A stretch of 64,000 nt of DNA from assembly GCA_013298775.1 (NCBI GenBank), contig JAAFIV010000023.1:1-64000 (forward strand). The letters are read 5' to 3'. The DNA is from Ignavibacteria bacterium (GTDB taxonomy: Bacteria; Bacteroidota; Ignavibacteria; Kapaibacteriales; UBA4661). The notes beneath the pieces are model-generated. The model made no database searches. It was not told where the DNA came from and saw only the letters and a list, made by a program, of their open reading frames with translations. Made by a program: the position numbers and the translations under genes. Shown piece by piece: positions 26,350 through 34,887 of this stretch; the first letter of the stretch is position 1; each line of letters starts with the position of its first letter.

Positions 26350-29025
26350 CTACAACGTAACACCCACCGTCACATACACACTTCGCGCCTCCGCAGGAAT
26401 AATGCCAGGTCCAGGATAACCTTCGGCGCGGCGCGTAAAATATCGTGCATCAAACAAATTATTCACTCCCGCCTCAATCGTCCATTTGATGCCGTCTCCA
26501 AGGTATTTATAGCTTGCAGAAATATCCGAAACCGCATAACTCGGAATAATGCCGTTCACCGCCGTTGAAGTGCGAATGGCGTTGGTCGCATCGGTGAAAT
26601 GGCGGTGGACGTAGGAATACTGCGCTGTTGCTTGAAACATTCCTGAAAGCGTGTATTCACGCCATGTTATGCCTGTGCGCAGCATCATCGGCGGCACGAG
26701 TTCCACTTCTTTGTTCAAAATAGAAAGGTCGTCGGTGTTGATGTAGCGAGCATCGGTGAAGGAAGAATTGACGAAGACCGATACGCTGCGAGAGCCGCCA
26801 TTACTTGCGTTTGAGCCAATTCCTTCAATCTCTCGCGCAAAAAACCATTTCCACACATCCACCTCAACCAAAGATTCTATGCCGAGTGTACGCGAATCTG
26901 CTATGTTCGTACGATAGCGATACGGCAAGTACAAGGGCGGCGCGTCTGCCTTCAACAGAAGCCCAATACGCTTGTCATAGTTCATTGCAAATGCCGACAC
27001 ATCCCAGTACAACACGCCATCCACGCGCCCGCGCACTCCCACATCAGCATTGAAGCCGCGTTCATCCTGCAAGTTTGGATTGACGGCAAAATTTGGATTC
27101 ACAATGCGCACATCCGAGAATTCAATCGCACGATAGTTTTGCGAAAAATTTCCATAGATTTCGAGCGCGACCGGCATCGTACCACGAGCGTCCGTGATAG
27201 ATTCCATGCGGGGTTTGTAGCTCACCCCCACGCCCGCCAGCAAAAACGAGCGTTCACGGTTAATCGTTTCATTCGTGCGCGTCTCGGCAACCATATTTCC
27301 TGCAAAATCGAACACGCGATTTTTGAAATAGCCATCGCCATAGGTGCCAATAAATTCCCAACGAACACCAGGCGTGATGCTAAGTTCAGGCGTTATCGCA
27401 AAAATATGTTCGGCAAACGCGGCAACGTTGCTGCTTGGGAAAATGTAGTCGGAATTTTCAAGATTACTCGGATTGCGATACTGAAAGCGCGGAAGCGAGG
27501 AATTATCGCCCTCGCCTTGCTGCTTTTCCGTCCAGCCCTTGAAAAGCCGCACACCCGCAAGTGCTGTCGAAGGTTTGTCATGCCCAAAGAGCGGAAGCGT
27601 GTAGTGATGCACGATGCGGGTCTCATTGCCAAGATTTTGGTTCATATCGCGTATCATGGTGCGATTTTGCCCAAAGTCAATGACGTTGATGCGCTCGAAA
27701 ATCCCCAGCGCGTCGCGTCCCGTGAAGGTCGCCCACGAGCGGCTTTCCAAGCGGGTTTCATCGGAAATGCGATAGTCCAACGTCAGCGAAAGCAAGTTCC
27801 ATTTTACTTGAAACCAATTCCGCTCGCGCGTGGATTGGAGCGGGTTTTGCTCGAACATAACATCGGTCAAGCCGCCCGGCTGCTGGGCTTGATATTGCAT
27901 GAAGGTATAATCGCTCGTCAAAGTGAGATTCCGTGCGGGTTTCCACTGGAGCGAGGCAAATGCTTGATGCTGCCAGAAGCCGGAATTTGGTCGCCAGCCG
28001 TCGCCGCGCTTGAATTGGTAGAGAGCAGTGTAATTGAGCGTTGGGGTGAATTGGTTCAAAGCAAGATTTGATGCGTCATTTGAGGTGTCTTTATTCAATA
28101 AAATCGTTCCGCCAACCGACGTAAACGAATTCAGAAAGCCAAACGAACCACCCGTGAGGCGGCTTGAAACCTCGATTGACTTATTGGCTGCGCCACGTTT
28201 GAACATAAAATTAAGCATTCCGCCAAACTGCGTTCCGTATTGCAAACTCGCTGCACCCCTCACCACTTCTATCCGCTCCAATGCTTCTACTGGTGGTGTG
28301 TAATAGCTTTCGGGATAACCAAGCGGGTCGGCGGCGATGTCGTAGCCATTTTGCCGCGTGTTGAAGTTCGCCGTGCGATTCGGACTCAGCCCGCGTGCGC
28401 CAATGTTCAGTTGCAAGCCCGAACCATCATTTTCCCAAATGTTCAAGCCTGCAACCTTCGCAAATACTTGCCGCGCGTTGTTGGCGGCTTTATTTGCCGT
28501 GATGTCGTCCAAGCGAATCACTTCCGTTTTTTTTGCTTCGTAAATTGCCGCACCTTCCACCGAGCGCAGCGCACCAATTCCCATGCCGTTGTCGTTTCTA
28601 TCCCGCACCATTACTTGTTTTGTGGTGAAGGCGCGTTCTTTCAAACGGAGCGTCAAAAGTTGTTCCGTTGGGATTGTGAGGTTCATTCTTAGGGTATCGT
28701 ACAACGCTGCCGACACCATGCAACGGTAGATTCCATGCGGTACAGAGGGAATTGCGAATGTACCGTCTGCTTGGGAAATCGCACCAAAGACCGCATTATT
28801 ACTGCCGTTCAGGATAATTCTTGCACCCGCAATAGCTTTCCCATTTGCAACCGAACCACGTACAGTTGAGGTTTCTTGCGCCTTTGCAGGAATACTCCAC
28901 AAAATCATCAATAGTGGCACAGACATTCTTATCTGTGTTTTGTATTTGAAGCACGCACCAATACTCACAGACAAGAAGTCTCGAGCCAATGAAAGGAGAA
29001 GACTATGTAAATGTAAAAATTGCAT
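26350..29025 (-). CDS. FecA-like TonB-dependent siderophore/citrate receptor
   Basis: The outer-membrane iron-complex receptor has a carboxypeptidase-like regulatory domain at about 55-125, a plug at about 150-290 (RQVFAKVAGLNIWENDGSGLQLNIGARGLSPNR; ALERIEVVRGAASLQYGTQFGGMLNFMFKRG) and a barrel ending GVTL. The ATG at 29025 follows the HTTM stop codon directly (TAAATG), which suggests translational coupling. A P1 repeat is inserted in frame within the signal-peptide region. Joining MQFLHLHSLLLSLA to LLMILWSIPAKAQ across it restores a normal leader. After insertion, translation may instead start at the ATG at 28926, within the repeat (MSVPLLMILWSIPAKA). It is the last gene of the iron operon. 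Confidence 0.88.
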   Translation of the reverse strand: MQFLHLHSLLLSLARDFLSVSIGACFKYKTQIRMSVPLLMILWSIPAKAQETSTVRGSVANGKAIAGARIILNGSNNAVFGAISQADGTFAIPSVPHGIYRCMVSAALYDTLRMNLTIPTEQLLTLRLKERAFTTKQVMVRDRNDNGMGIGALRSVEGAAIYEAKKTEVIRLDDITANKAANNARQVFAKVAGLNIWENDGSGLQLNIGARGLSPNRTANFNTRQNGYDIAADPLGYPESYYTPPVEALERIEVVRGAASLQYGTQFGGMLNFMFKRGAANKSIEVSSRLTGGSFGFLNSFTSVGGTILLNKDTSNDASNLALNQFTPTLNYTALYQFKRGDGWRPNSGFWQHQAFASLQWKPARNLTLTSDYTFMQYQAQQPGGLTDVMFEQNPLQSTRERNWFQVKWNLLSLTLDYRISDETRLESRSWATFTGRDALGIFERINVIDFGQNRTMIRDMNQNLGNETRIVHHYTLPLFGHDKPSTALAGVRLFKGWTEKQQGEGDNSSLPRFQYRNPSNLENSDYIFPSSNVAAFAEHIFAITPELSITPGVRWEFIGTYGDGYFKNRVFDFAGNMVAETRTNETINRERSFLLAGVGVSYKPRMESITDARGTMPVALEIYGNFSQNYRAIEFSDVRIVNPNFAVNPNLQDERGFNADVGVRGRVDGVLYWDVSAFAMNYDKRIGLLLKADAPPLYLPYRYRTNIADSRTLGIESLVEVDVWKWFFAREIEGIGSNASNGGSRSVSVFVNSSFTDARYINTDDLSILNKEVELVPPMMLRTGITWREYTLSGMFQATAQYSYVHRHFTDATNAIRTSTAVNGIIPSYAVSDISASYKYLGDGIKWTIEAGVNNLFDARYFTRRAEGYPGPGIIPAEARSVYVTVGVTL
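28912..28989. repeat. P1 family repeat, copy D, inside the receptor's signal-peptide region
   Basis: The core arm AGTGGCACAGACATTCTTAT at the left and GACAAGAAGTCTCGAGCCAA at the right match the other P1 copies. On the minus strand the repeat contributes about 23-26 in-frame codons and the candidate start codon ATG TCT GTG CCA CTA (28926-28912). Confidence 0.85.
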
Positions 29026-30399
29026 TTATTCACGAAAAGGGAGAATCCATTTTTTTTGAGAAAAATCGTCCTGAAGCCGCGTCAAATCTATGCTGGAATC
29101 AATGTACAAGCGACTCGGACGACCATTGAGCGTTACATACACCTCCGCCCGAACACGAGGATTGATAACGCCTCGCGCGGCATAGTGTTTTTTCAACACT
29201 TTTGCAAAATGCAATATCATATCGGGCTGCATTGCCATTTGCTTTTCTTGATGCGCGTTCAAAAATTCGCGGTTCAGAGCCACGCCTTCGCGCCCTGTTT
29301 GTGCGTCTTTCACGAAAAATGTTGCGTCGCCAGCTTTTTCCATCAGCATCACGCGCCAAGCAAATCGGTAGCCTTCTTCAGTCCAGAACGTATTGCCGTC
29401 GTAGAGCCAGATGCGGCATGGAATCAGGAGTTGGAGGAGGCAGTGAATGATAAGAATTTCCCTCACCCCAACCCCTCTCCCAGAGGGCGAGGGGCTTTCT
29501 AAACTCCCTCTCCCTGTGGGAGAGGGTTGGGGTGAGGGAAACACTCTTTGCAGCCAAGCAATTACGCGCTTGTGCCACTCTTCCGAAAAATAAATCGGCG
29601 TAACAAGGCACATCACAAGCGGAAAAACACCAATTTGAAACATCCAGCCTGTAAGCGCGTGAAAGACAACAACCGCCGTGTACGCCAGTATCCGTGAGCG
29701 TTTCCACGACAGCCAGAGCGGAATGGTACAATCAAACAGCATTCCCGCCCACGAAAACAGGTACGCGGTTTCTTTGTAGCGTAACGCCCAGCCCACAAGC
29801 GGCATCGTATCATTTGCTGGAAGCCAGATTGCAAGCGGCATTGCACGAAACAGCCAATCGCTGTTTATTTTTGCAATGCCCGCAAACACGTACACAATTC
29901 CTACCTGGAATTTCACCACGTCAATCATCCAGCGCGGCACGGAATCCAGTTCCAGTGCGGGTTTGCGGCGAACATCTATCGAAAATGTACGGTGCGCTGG
30001 AAGGAGCATCAGCACAAAACTCATCACGCTCACGAAGTAGTAGTGGTTCAGATAGTAGGTTTTATCCAAGAGTTCGACGTAGGTGAACACAAGGAAAAAC
30101 GCCACGCTCGCCACACGATACCACGCACCCAGCATCATTCCAAGCGCGGCAAGCATCATTACGCCAAAGACCGCATACATACTTGCTTCTGGTAAGCCGT
30201 ATTCCTGCAAAGGCTTCACCCATTCAAAGCCATAGTACGGAAAATGGACTTTTGGAGCGATGTACTGCTCACGCACCCAGCCCAACGCAAGAAACCGCGC
30301 CGTACTCAGCACCATTGCCGCACCAAACAGCATACGAAAAACCGCCAGAGGCGCACTACTACTTGTTTGGGCGAAATACTTGGTAAGAATTATTTTCAT
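29026..30399 (-). CDS. HTTM domain membrane protein (vitamin K-dependent carboxylase-like)
   Basis: The 457-residue protein has the horizontally transferred transmembrane (HTTM) domain shared with gamma-glutamyl carboxylase. Hallmarks are HFPYYGFEWVKPL, DKTYYLNHYYF and FQVGIVYVFAGIAKINSDWL, with about seven hydrophobic helices, then a soluble C-terminal part. Carboxylases oxidise reduced vitamin K, and in Bacteroidota HTTM genes occur in iron loci, but their reaction there is not known. I chose the ATG at 30399 (MKIILTKYFAQTS). A 138-base open stretch upstream is repeat DNA. Between about residues 285 and 315 the protein is interrupted by repeat-encoded PSPQPSPTGRGS and PSPSGRGVGVRE. It lies between imelysin and the FecA-like receptor. 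Confidence 0.85.
   Translation of the reverse strand: MKIILTKYFAQTSSSAPLAVFRMLFGAAMVLSTARFLALGWVREQYIAPKVHFPYYGFEWVKPLQEYGLPEASMYAVFGVMMLAALGMMLGAWYRVASVAFFLVFTYVELLDKTYYLNHYYFVSVMSFVLMLLPAHRTFSIDVRRKPALELDSVPRWMIDVVKFQVGIVYVFAGIAKINSDWLFRAMPLAIWLPANDTMPLVGWALRYKETAYLFSWAGMLFDCTIPLWLSWKRSRILAYTAVVVFHALTGWMFQIGVFPLVMCLVTPIYFSEEWHKRVIAWLQRVFPSPQPSPTGRGSLESPSPSGRGVGVREILIIHCLLQLLIPCRIWLYDGNTFWTEEGYRFAWRVMLMEKAGDATFFVKDAQTGREGVALNREFLNAHQEKQMAMQPDMILHFAKVLKKHYAARGVINPRVRAEVYVTLNGRPSRLYIDSSIDLTRLQDDFSQKKWILPFRE
29460..29538. repeat. CCCTCTCCC palindrome (family P5) inside the HTTM gene
   Basis: Perfect 15-bp ends CCCTCACCCCAACCC (29460-29474) and GGGTTGGGGTGAGGG (29524-29538) enclose smaller CCTCTCCC/GGGAGAGG hairpins. 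The reading frame stays open through it and encodes proline- and glycine-rich sequence within a membrane protein. A related copy is at 47474-47572. Confidence 0.9.
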
Positions 30400-30403
30400 G
30401 AGG

Positions 30404-30518
30404 ACTTTCGCAAAATGGCATTTTTTTAAGCAGACAAGAGTGTCTGCTCTACCGAAGCCGCATAAAATCTCGTTCTGATGGTAGCACAGACACTCTTGTC
30501 TGCGTCGTTTGCGAAAGT
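30404..30518. repeat. Palindromic element (family P7) at the HTTM start
   Basis: The outer ends ACTTTCGCAAA (30404-30414) and TTTGCGAAAGT (30508-30518) are exact complements. Inside lie GCAGACAAGAGTGTCTG and GACACTCTTGTCTGC arms with GGTAG/CTACC. The element starts four bases before the HTTM start codon, so its end forms the translation initiation region. No target duplication is evident. Confidence 0.75.
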
Positions 30519-30558
30519 ATTCTTCTTCATCCCTCAAACCTCAGATTTCATCCTTTCC

Positions 30559-31674
30559 TCAGTCTCCATCGCTGCTGCTGAAAGTGATTTGCAAGCCGAG
30601 AAGCGAGGACATATCGCTTTTGAAGAAGCGTGTCATCTTCTGAAGCTCGGTAAATGCTGCGTTCACGCTTGGTGCGCTTGATTCGATACTCCGTGCAAGC
30701 GTGGTGGTTACTGGGATTGCGGCGAGGGCGTTTTTGGTATTTGCCAGTTGTGTTTTGGTGTTTGTAATCAAGTCTTTGCCGCCTTGTACGCTGTTCAAAT
30801 ACTCTTCAAAGCCCGTGAAATCTTGTCCCGCTTTGCTTTTTCCTGCCCACACATTTTCAACAGCAGCAAGATGTTCTTTCGCATACTTCAACGATTGTCC
30901 GCTCCAGTATGCCTCCACACGCTGAGATTCTGCGCGGGTTTGACCAGCACGAAGTCCTGCGGGAACGCCGAATTTGAAGTTTTTTAATTGCTCATAATGT
31001 CCAGCGAAGGTATTGAAAAGGAAGGATGTTCCACTGCCAACATTTGTGCCGTCATTTGCAATGAAAGCCGCGCGGTAACTGGTGCGCCACGCTGTTACGA
31101 CGTTCCCAGCTTTCGTTTTGATGTCCAGCATCATTGCCCGCAGCACCGATGCCCGCGCTGTATCGCTTGTAAAGCGCATCACAACACGTTCTGCGGGTGG
31201 TGCAAGTGTGGAATCGCTAAAGAGCAGATACTCCATTGCGGGAAAACCGCGGGTGTCGCGCTGGAAATTATTTGTGGTGAAATTACGTTGGCGAATTGCT
31301 GCTTCAATAAGGTTTTTTGCGCTTGGGAAAGTGCCGAGTTCTTGAGAAAGCATACCAAGTGCTTGGTCGGCGGGACCGAAATCAAAGCCCGCGCAGTGTT
31401 GCCATGCCGTGTATGCCTTGTCCCATGCGGCTTGCGCGGCGGTAAGCGTGGTCGCGCTTGGCGTTGCGGTGAACGCATTGACCGCCGTTTCTAGCTCGTT
31501 TACTGATGTTTGGAGGTCGGTGTAGTTTGGAAGAATGAGCTTATCGGCGTAGTCTTCCAGCATCTTTTTGCGGTCGAAGCCAGTATTTGTGCCGCCTTGA
31601 CTGGGATTGTTTGGCGGACACGCTGTCAAAAATATGGCGCAGAGGCATATCAAACAAAGGCTGAAAAGGCGCAT
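30559..31674 (-). CDS. Imelysin family lipoprotein
   Basis: The 371-residue protein is a predicted lipoprotein: signal segment MRLFSLCLICLCAIFLTAC with the lipobox Cys at residue 19, then a PPNNPSQGG linker. The imelysin fold, a pair of four-helix bundles, is recognised from the helical repeat pattern and the stretch DTRGFPAMEYLLFSD, a variant of the family's GxHxxEYLLF motif in which His is replaced. The family includes periplasmic and outer-membrane iron-regulated proteins such as IrpA and EfeO relatives. Here it is the third gene of the iron operon, between haem oxygenase and the HTTM gene. The role in binding iron or haem is inferred from context. Confidence 0.88.
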   Translation of the reverse strand: MRLFSLCLICLCAIFLTACPPNNPSQGGTNTGFDRKKMLEDYADKLILPNYTDLQTSVNELETAVNAFTATPSATTLTAAQAAWDKAYTAWQHCAGFDFGPADQALGMLSQELGTFPSAKNLIEAAIRQRNFTTNNFQRDTRGFPAMEYLLFSDSTLAPPAERVVMRFTSDTARASVLRAMMLDIKTKAGNVVTAWRTSYRAAFIANDGTNVGSGTSFLFNTFAGHYEQLKNFKFGVPAGLRAGQTRAESQRVEAYWSGQSLKYAKEHLAAVENVWAGKSKAGQDFTGFEEYLNSVQGGKDLITNTKTQLANTKNALAAIPVTTTLARSIESSAPSVNAAFTELQKMTRFFKSDMSSLLGLQITFSSSDGD

Positions 31675-31730
31675 GAATACTGGAATTGTGGTGGTGTAAT
31701 TCTTGGTCTATGATATTTGTATAGCAACGT

Positions 31731-32333
31731 TTACTCAGCAACCAACCATGTTTCGATTGCTCCAAAGGTGCGCTGTGCGGCTTCAATGATGGTCTTTTCC
31801 GTCGCCTCGTCGTTATTGGCAACGGTAGCAAGTGCCATACAAAAATTCTTCCACATCTCGCCGACACGTGCGCCGTAGCTGGAGAAATATGCGGAGGCTT
31901 GCGGAGTGTCGGGGTGAGCGTGAGCAATGATACGCTCGACGTGCCGCGCTTGGATTTGCCCGCCGAGCGTTGAGCCTTCCAGCACGTACATTGCGCCAAA
32001 GGCTTCGGCAATGCTTGTAAACTGCGGTGCGGGCTGCATGGCTGGTAGATTCTCAATTTCCGCCGCATTCATCCCAAGGGTGCGGAGGTCGGCGGCGATG
32101 AATTCTATTTTGCTGCGTTCTTGCATATTCAAGCGAAAATCATCCCATTGAAACCGCTCAAATTCTTGCTCGATTGCCTTATGAACGCTATAAAATTTTT
32201 GCAGATAGAGCTTGTAATCCAGCAGCGTCATTGAACCGTCCATCATGGTCTTGGTGAAGCGGTTTTGTTCGATGCTGTCGTGCTGCGGACGTGTTTGTTC
32301 CTTGATTGCGGTAAGAATGCGTGGTCGTTCCAT
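31731..32333 (-). CDS. Biliverdin-producing haem oxygenase
   Basis: This 200-residue cytoplasmic enzyme opens haem to biliverdin, CO and ferrous iron. The proximal ligand is probably His 18 in TRPQHDSIE. The distal helix shows the family pattern EAFGAMYVLEGSTLGGQIQARHVERI, with the flexible Gly residues over the haem. The length is normal for bacterial HemO/BphO enzymes. No phytochrome gene is adjacent, and the position inside an operon with a TonB receptor and imelysin points to iron release from haem rather than chromophore synthesis. It follows the DUF4856 gene by 76 bases that contain a perfect 10-bp hairpin. Confidence 0.92.
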   Translation of the reverse strand: MERPRILTAIKEQTRPQHDSIEQNRFTKTMMDGSMTLLDYKLYLQKFYSVHKAIEQEFERFQWDDFRLNMQERSKIEFIAADLRTLGMNAAEIENLPAMQPAPQFTSIAEAFGAMYVLEGSTLGGQIQARHVERIIAHAHPDTPQASAYFSSYGARVGEMWKNFCMALATVANNDEATEKTIIEAAQRTFGAIETWLVAE

Positions 32334-32358
32334 GGTGATTGAAGAAAGTGAAATGAAG

Positions 32359-32386
32359 GAGGCTCTCGCTTCACAACGAGAGCCTC
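32359..32386. repeat. Hairpin repeat, family P4, between DUF4856 and haem oxygenase
   Basis: GAGGCTCTCG (32359-32368) and CGAGAGCCTC (32377-32386) form a perfect 10-bp stem with an 8-base loop. Confidence 0.8.
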
Positions 32387-32409
32387 ACAAATGTTGTGTT
32401 TACTGGGTT

Positions 32410-33570
32410 TTAGCGCATTTGCTCATTTACCAAATTGCGACGGAACAAGTCCATTTGTGCATCGGTGAAACCGTAAATGCCACGTAGTTCCGTGATGACC
32501 GTTTGTACATTTGCCAAGAAATTCACGGGGTCGGTAACAAGCTGCGATGCGGTTGCCGCGCCATTTGCAGGTGTTCCGTCAATAGGTGCTTTCAAGAGCG
32601 TCAAAAAGCGGTCAATTTGTGCATCAGAGATACGCTTTCGTGCAATGCCGCGCCAGCCTGCAAGCAAGGCTACGCCTTCGCTGTACGAATGCAAGGCGCG
32701 GGCGTGGTCTTCTCGTGTGGTGGTGGTTTTGCTCATCGTTGTTGTAACGGCGAGGCAGTAATTGAGCGCGGTTGCGGCTTGGGCGCGTTCCCAGTTCAGC
32801 AAGAGCGAATCTACGGCGGCGGTGCGGTCAGAATTGTAGCGCGAACCCGCTTTCACTGCCGCTTGGAGTTTGATAAAATCTGCTTGAATGCGGCGATACA
32901 AGCCGCTTGGCGTGTTGTCGCACCGGCGGGCAGCGTAGGCAGCGAGGAAAAAATCGCGGAGGTCGCCGTGTCGTGTGGCGTTGTCGCTATTGCGGAAAAC
33001 GGGTGTCGTGCCATAGAGTGCGAGCGCTTTATCAACATTGGCAAGGGTTACATCGCCTGTAAGCAGCGTTACTGCTTGATTGTACTGCATTCCGCCATAC
33101 ACAGATTTTTCAATCATTTCGCCTAATTCCAAACCGTTTTCATCCAGCAAATACCGCGCTGTTCCAGCACTGAACACGCCACCTTGCCCATTTTGTGCGG
33201 GTGTGCGCGTGGGGTCGTAGGTGCCGCCGCTTGCTTTGGCGATTTCGGTGATGTATGTGTTGATGCGGGCGCGTGTTGCGGGCAGCGTAAGGCTGCTCAC
33301 GCTTGGAGAACCGCTTGAATACAGCGTTTGCAAGGTTGATTCGCTGATTTTATAGCCATCGGCGCGTCCTGCTCGGAGGGAATCCAACATTGCCGCAACG
33401 GTAGATTTCAAGCGGAGTTCCGTCGCCGCATTACCGCGAAAATTTGTGCTATCGTAGCTTTGGGGAATAGTAAGTGCTTCGGGCGGGAATAAATCGCACG
33501 AAGTCAAAACAAGCGAAGCGACAAACGCCGCACAAATACTTGCATACACAAAAAAACGTTGCATTTTCAT
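32410..33570 (-). CDS. DUF4856 family lipoprotein
   Basis: The 386-residue secreted lipoprotein has the leader MKMQRFFVYASICAAFVASLVLTSC, with the lipobox Cys at residue 25 (start ATG at 33570). The mature sequence begins with the pattern IPQSYDSTNFRGNAATELRLKSTVAAMLDSLRAG, typical of DUF4856, and is largely helical. DUF4856 proteins are known from iron-repressed loci of Bacteroidota together with imelysin; no activity is established. As first gene of the operon it lies directly behind the palindromic boxes. The last residues, LRGIYGFTDAQMDLFRRNLVN, are typical for the family. Confidence 0.85.
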   Translation of the reverse strand: MKMQRFFVYASICAAFVASLVLTSCDLFPPEALTIPQSYDSTNFRGNAATELRLKSTVAAMLDSLRAGRADGYKISESTLQTLYSSGSPSVSSLTLPATRARINTYITEIAKASGGTYDPTRTPAQNGQGGVFSAGTARYLLDENGLELGEMIEKSVYGGMQYNQAVTLLTGDVTLANVDKALALYGTTPVFRNSDNATRHGDLRDFFLAAYAARRCDNTPSGLYRRIQADFIKLQAAVKAGSRYNSDRTAAVDSLLLNWERAQAATALNYCLAVTTTMSKTTTTREDHARALHSYSEGVALLAGWRGIARKRISDAQIDRFLTLLKAPIDGTPANGAATASQLVTDPVNFLANVQTVITELRGIYGFTDAQMDLFRRNLVNEQMR

Positions 33571-33608
33571 ACCAACAAAATTAGTGAAAAGAAATGAATT
33601 GCCATAGC

Positions 33609-33693
33609 TTATTTGAACTAAATCTAAATAGCAGTTCAAATTTATGACAAGTTTTGTTGGCTTGCAAGGTTTATTTGGATTGAATCTAAATAA
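33609..33693 (-). promoter_or_regulatory. Promoter with two palindromic operator boxes for the iron operon
   Basis: Box 2 (33671-33693) is TTATTTGGATT, one base, then AATCTAAATAA, nearly perfectly self-complementary. Box 1 (33609-33630) is a weaker copy of the same sequence. Between them on the minus strand lie TTG (33667-33665), a 20-base spacer and TAAATTTG (33644-33637), matching the Bacteroidota -33/-7 promoter. Transcription would begin near 33630, inside box 1. A Fur- or DtxR-type iron repressor is the likely ligand; this is inference. Confidence 0.55.
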
Positions 33694-33806
33694 GCAATTT
33701 TGAATTCATGAAGGAGATTTGAATTCATGAAGGAGAACTTCCACGATGCTACGTCATTTTTTCAGGAATGTTGTAAAATGTCATTCTGTGCGGTACAGAT
33801 AGGTAG

Positions 33807-33911
33807 AGTGTACATCTGATATAGTGTACTTCTGATATAGTGTACTTCTGATATAGTGTACTTCTGATATAGTGTACTTCTGATATAGTGTACTTCTGAT
33901 ATAGTGTACAC
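33807..33911. repeat. Tandem 16-bp repeat, six full copies
   Basis: The unit AGTGTACTTCTGATAT is repeated head to tail from 33807 to 33902, with one variant base in the first copy, then part of a seventh. It contains GTAC- and ATAT-type palindromic cores. It lies between the iron operon's boxes and the 3' end of the next gene. Otherwise the gap 33571-33944 holds no gene. Confidence 0.92.
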
Positions 33912-33944
33912 TGCGTTTCAGAGGGAGGTATAGAGTACAACCCC

Positions 33945-34718
33945 TCAATACTTATTCGTAATCGCGAACACACTATCTTTCAAGCGCATTTCCACTGTGC
34001 GGATTTGTACATTGCGCTCTAAACCGCCCGCAATAGGCTGAAGTTCCGGCATTCTCGCCAGAAGCTGCATATCCAAACGTCCGATAATTGCTTGTTCGGA
34101 GCGGGCAAGTTCGTAATCAACAGGTGCTTTCAAGTTGGGTAATTTCTTTAAGCCGCTCCATTGAAAAAATTCAGTCATTTTTACAGGAGCAAAAACTCGT
34201 GCCGTTACCTCTTGCCATTGGGCATTTTCAAACGTAAAAAAACGCACTTCGCTTGTGGAACCCTGCCCCGCCCAACGGCGTTTGCACCAGCCGATAAGTG
34301 GCTTCATTATTGGTTTCTTTGCTTTCGGAGGAAGCGTTTTATACGTCCACTGCGCAACGGAGAAAGATGTCCCTTTATCGCTTTCTGGCGTATTGATAAC
34401 CAAGAATGTTTTGAAGGTTTCCAGCGCACCCAAGAAAAAATCAACACCGTTCATCCGAGCAGAATCGCTTGTGCCAGATTGTAAGATAAGTCGCCGCGAT
34501 TTTGTATCGAATGGCTTCATTTTACCTTCATACTCGAACAAAGACTCTGGCAAAAGCAAGAAATAATCAGCCACAGAATAGGGCGGACGGAGTGTTTTGA
34601 GTAATGAGGTCTCAAATTTGCCATCGAACTTCAACTGCTGATTTTCTTGAGCAGTAGTTGTTGTTCGGGAGAAAGACAAAAGAAAAAAGCATACAAGAAT
34701 AAAGCACAGAAGCCTCAT
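33945..34718 (-). CDS. Secreted protein of unknown function
   Basis: The 257-residue protein has a signal peptide (MRLLCFILVCFFLLSFSRTTTTAQ, cleavage near residue 24) when started at the ATG at 34718. An in-frame ATG at 34790 would add a hydrophilic segment before it. I do not recognise the mature domain. It contains PPYSVADYFLLLPESLFEYEG early, a basic GWCKRRWAGQGSTSEVRFFTFENAQWQE in the middle and no clear catalytic motif. It is transcribed in the same direction as the iron operon and ends 375 bases before its start, with tandem repeats between, so it probably is a separate unit. Confidence 0.7.
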   Translation of the reverse strand: MRLLCFILVCFFLLSFSRTTTTAQENQQLKFDGKFETSLLKTLRPPYSVADYFLLLPESLFEYEGKMKPFDTKSRRLILQSGTSDSARMNGVDFFLGALETFKTFLVINTPESDKGTSFSVAQWTYKTLPPKAKKPIMKPLIGWCKRRWAGQGSTSEVRFFTFENAQWQEVTARVFAPVKMTEFFQWSGLKKLPNLKAPVDYELARSEQAIIGRLDMQLLARMPELQPIAGGLERNVQIRTVEMRLKDSVFAITNKY

Positions 34719-34887
34719 ATATACTCGCTTGTGAGGAAGTAAAGAGTGTTGAGCGAGATGAAAAAGGTTTTGTTGTAATGATGCAAGCATATCTCAATGT
34801 TTGGTGGTTCAACTGGTGATTCAACAAAATTCCCCTCAATCTACAAAAATCATGCTATTTGCAAGGCAAAATACGTTGAAAGGGGCA

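Noticed and set aside
27139-28071. Plus-strand open frame of 310 codons opposite the FecA-like receptor
   Set aside because: It is antisense to a well-supported receptor and shows no domain.
33807-33911. Possible CRISPR array
   Set aside because: The units are contiguous 16-mers without spacers, and no cas gene is present. The same applies to the 10-bp and 15-bp repeats elsewhere.
33749-33973. Minus-strand 74-codon frame
   Set aside because: It is mostly the 16-bp tandem repeat translated as a repeating peptide.
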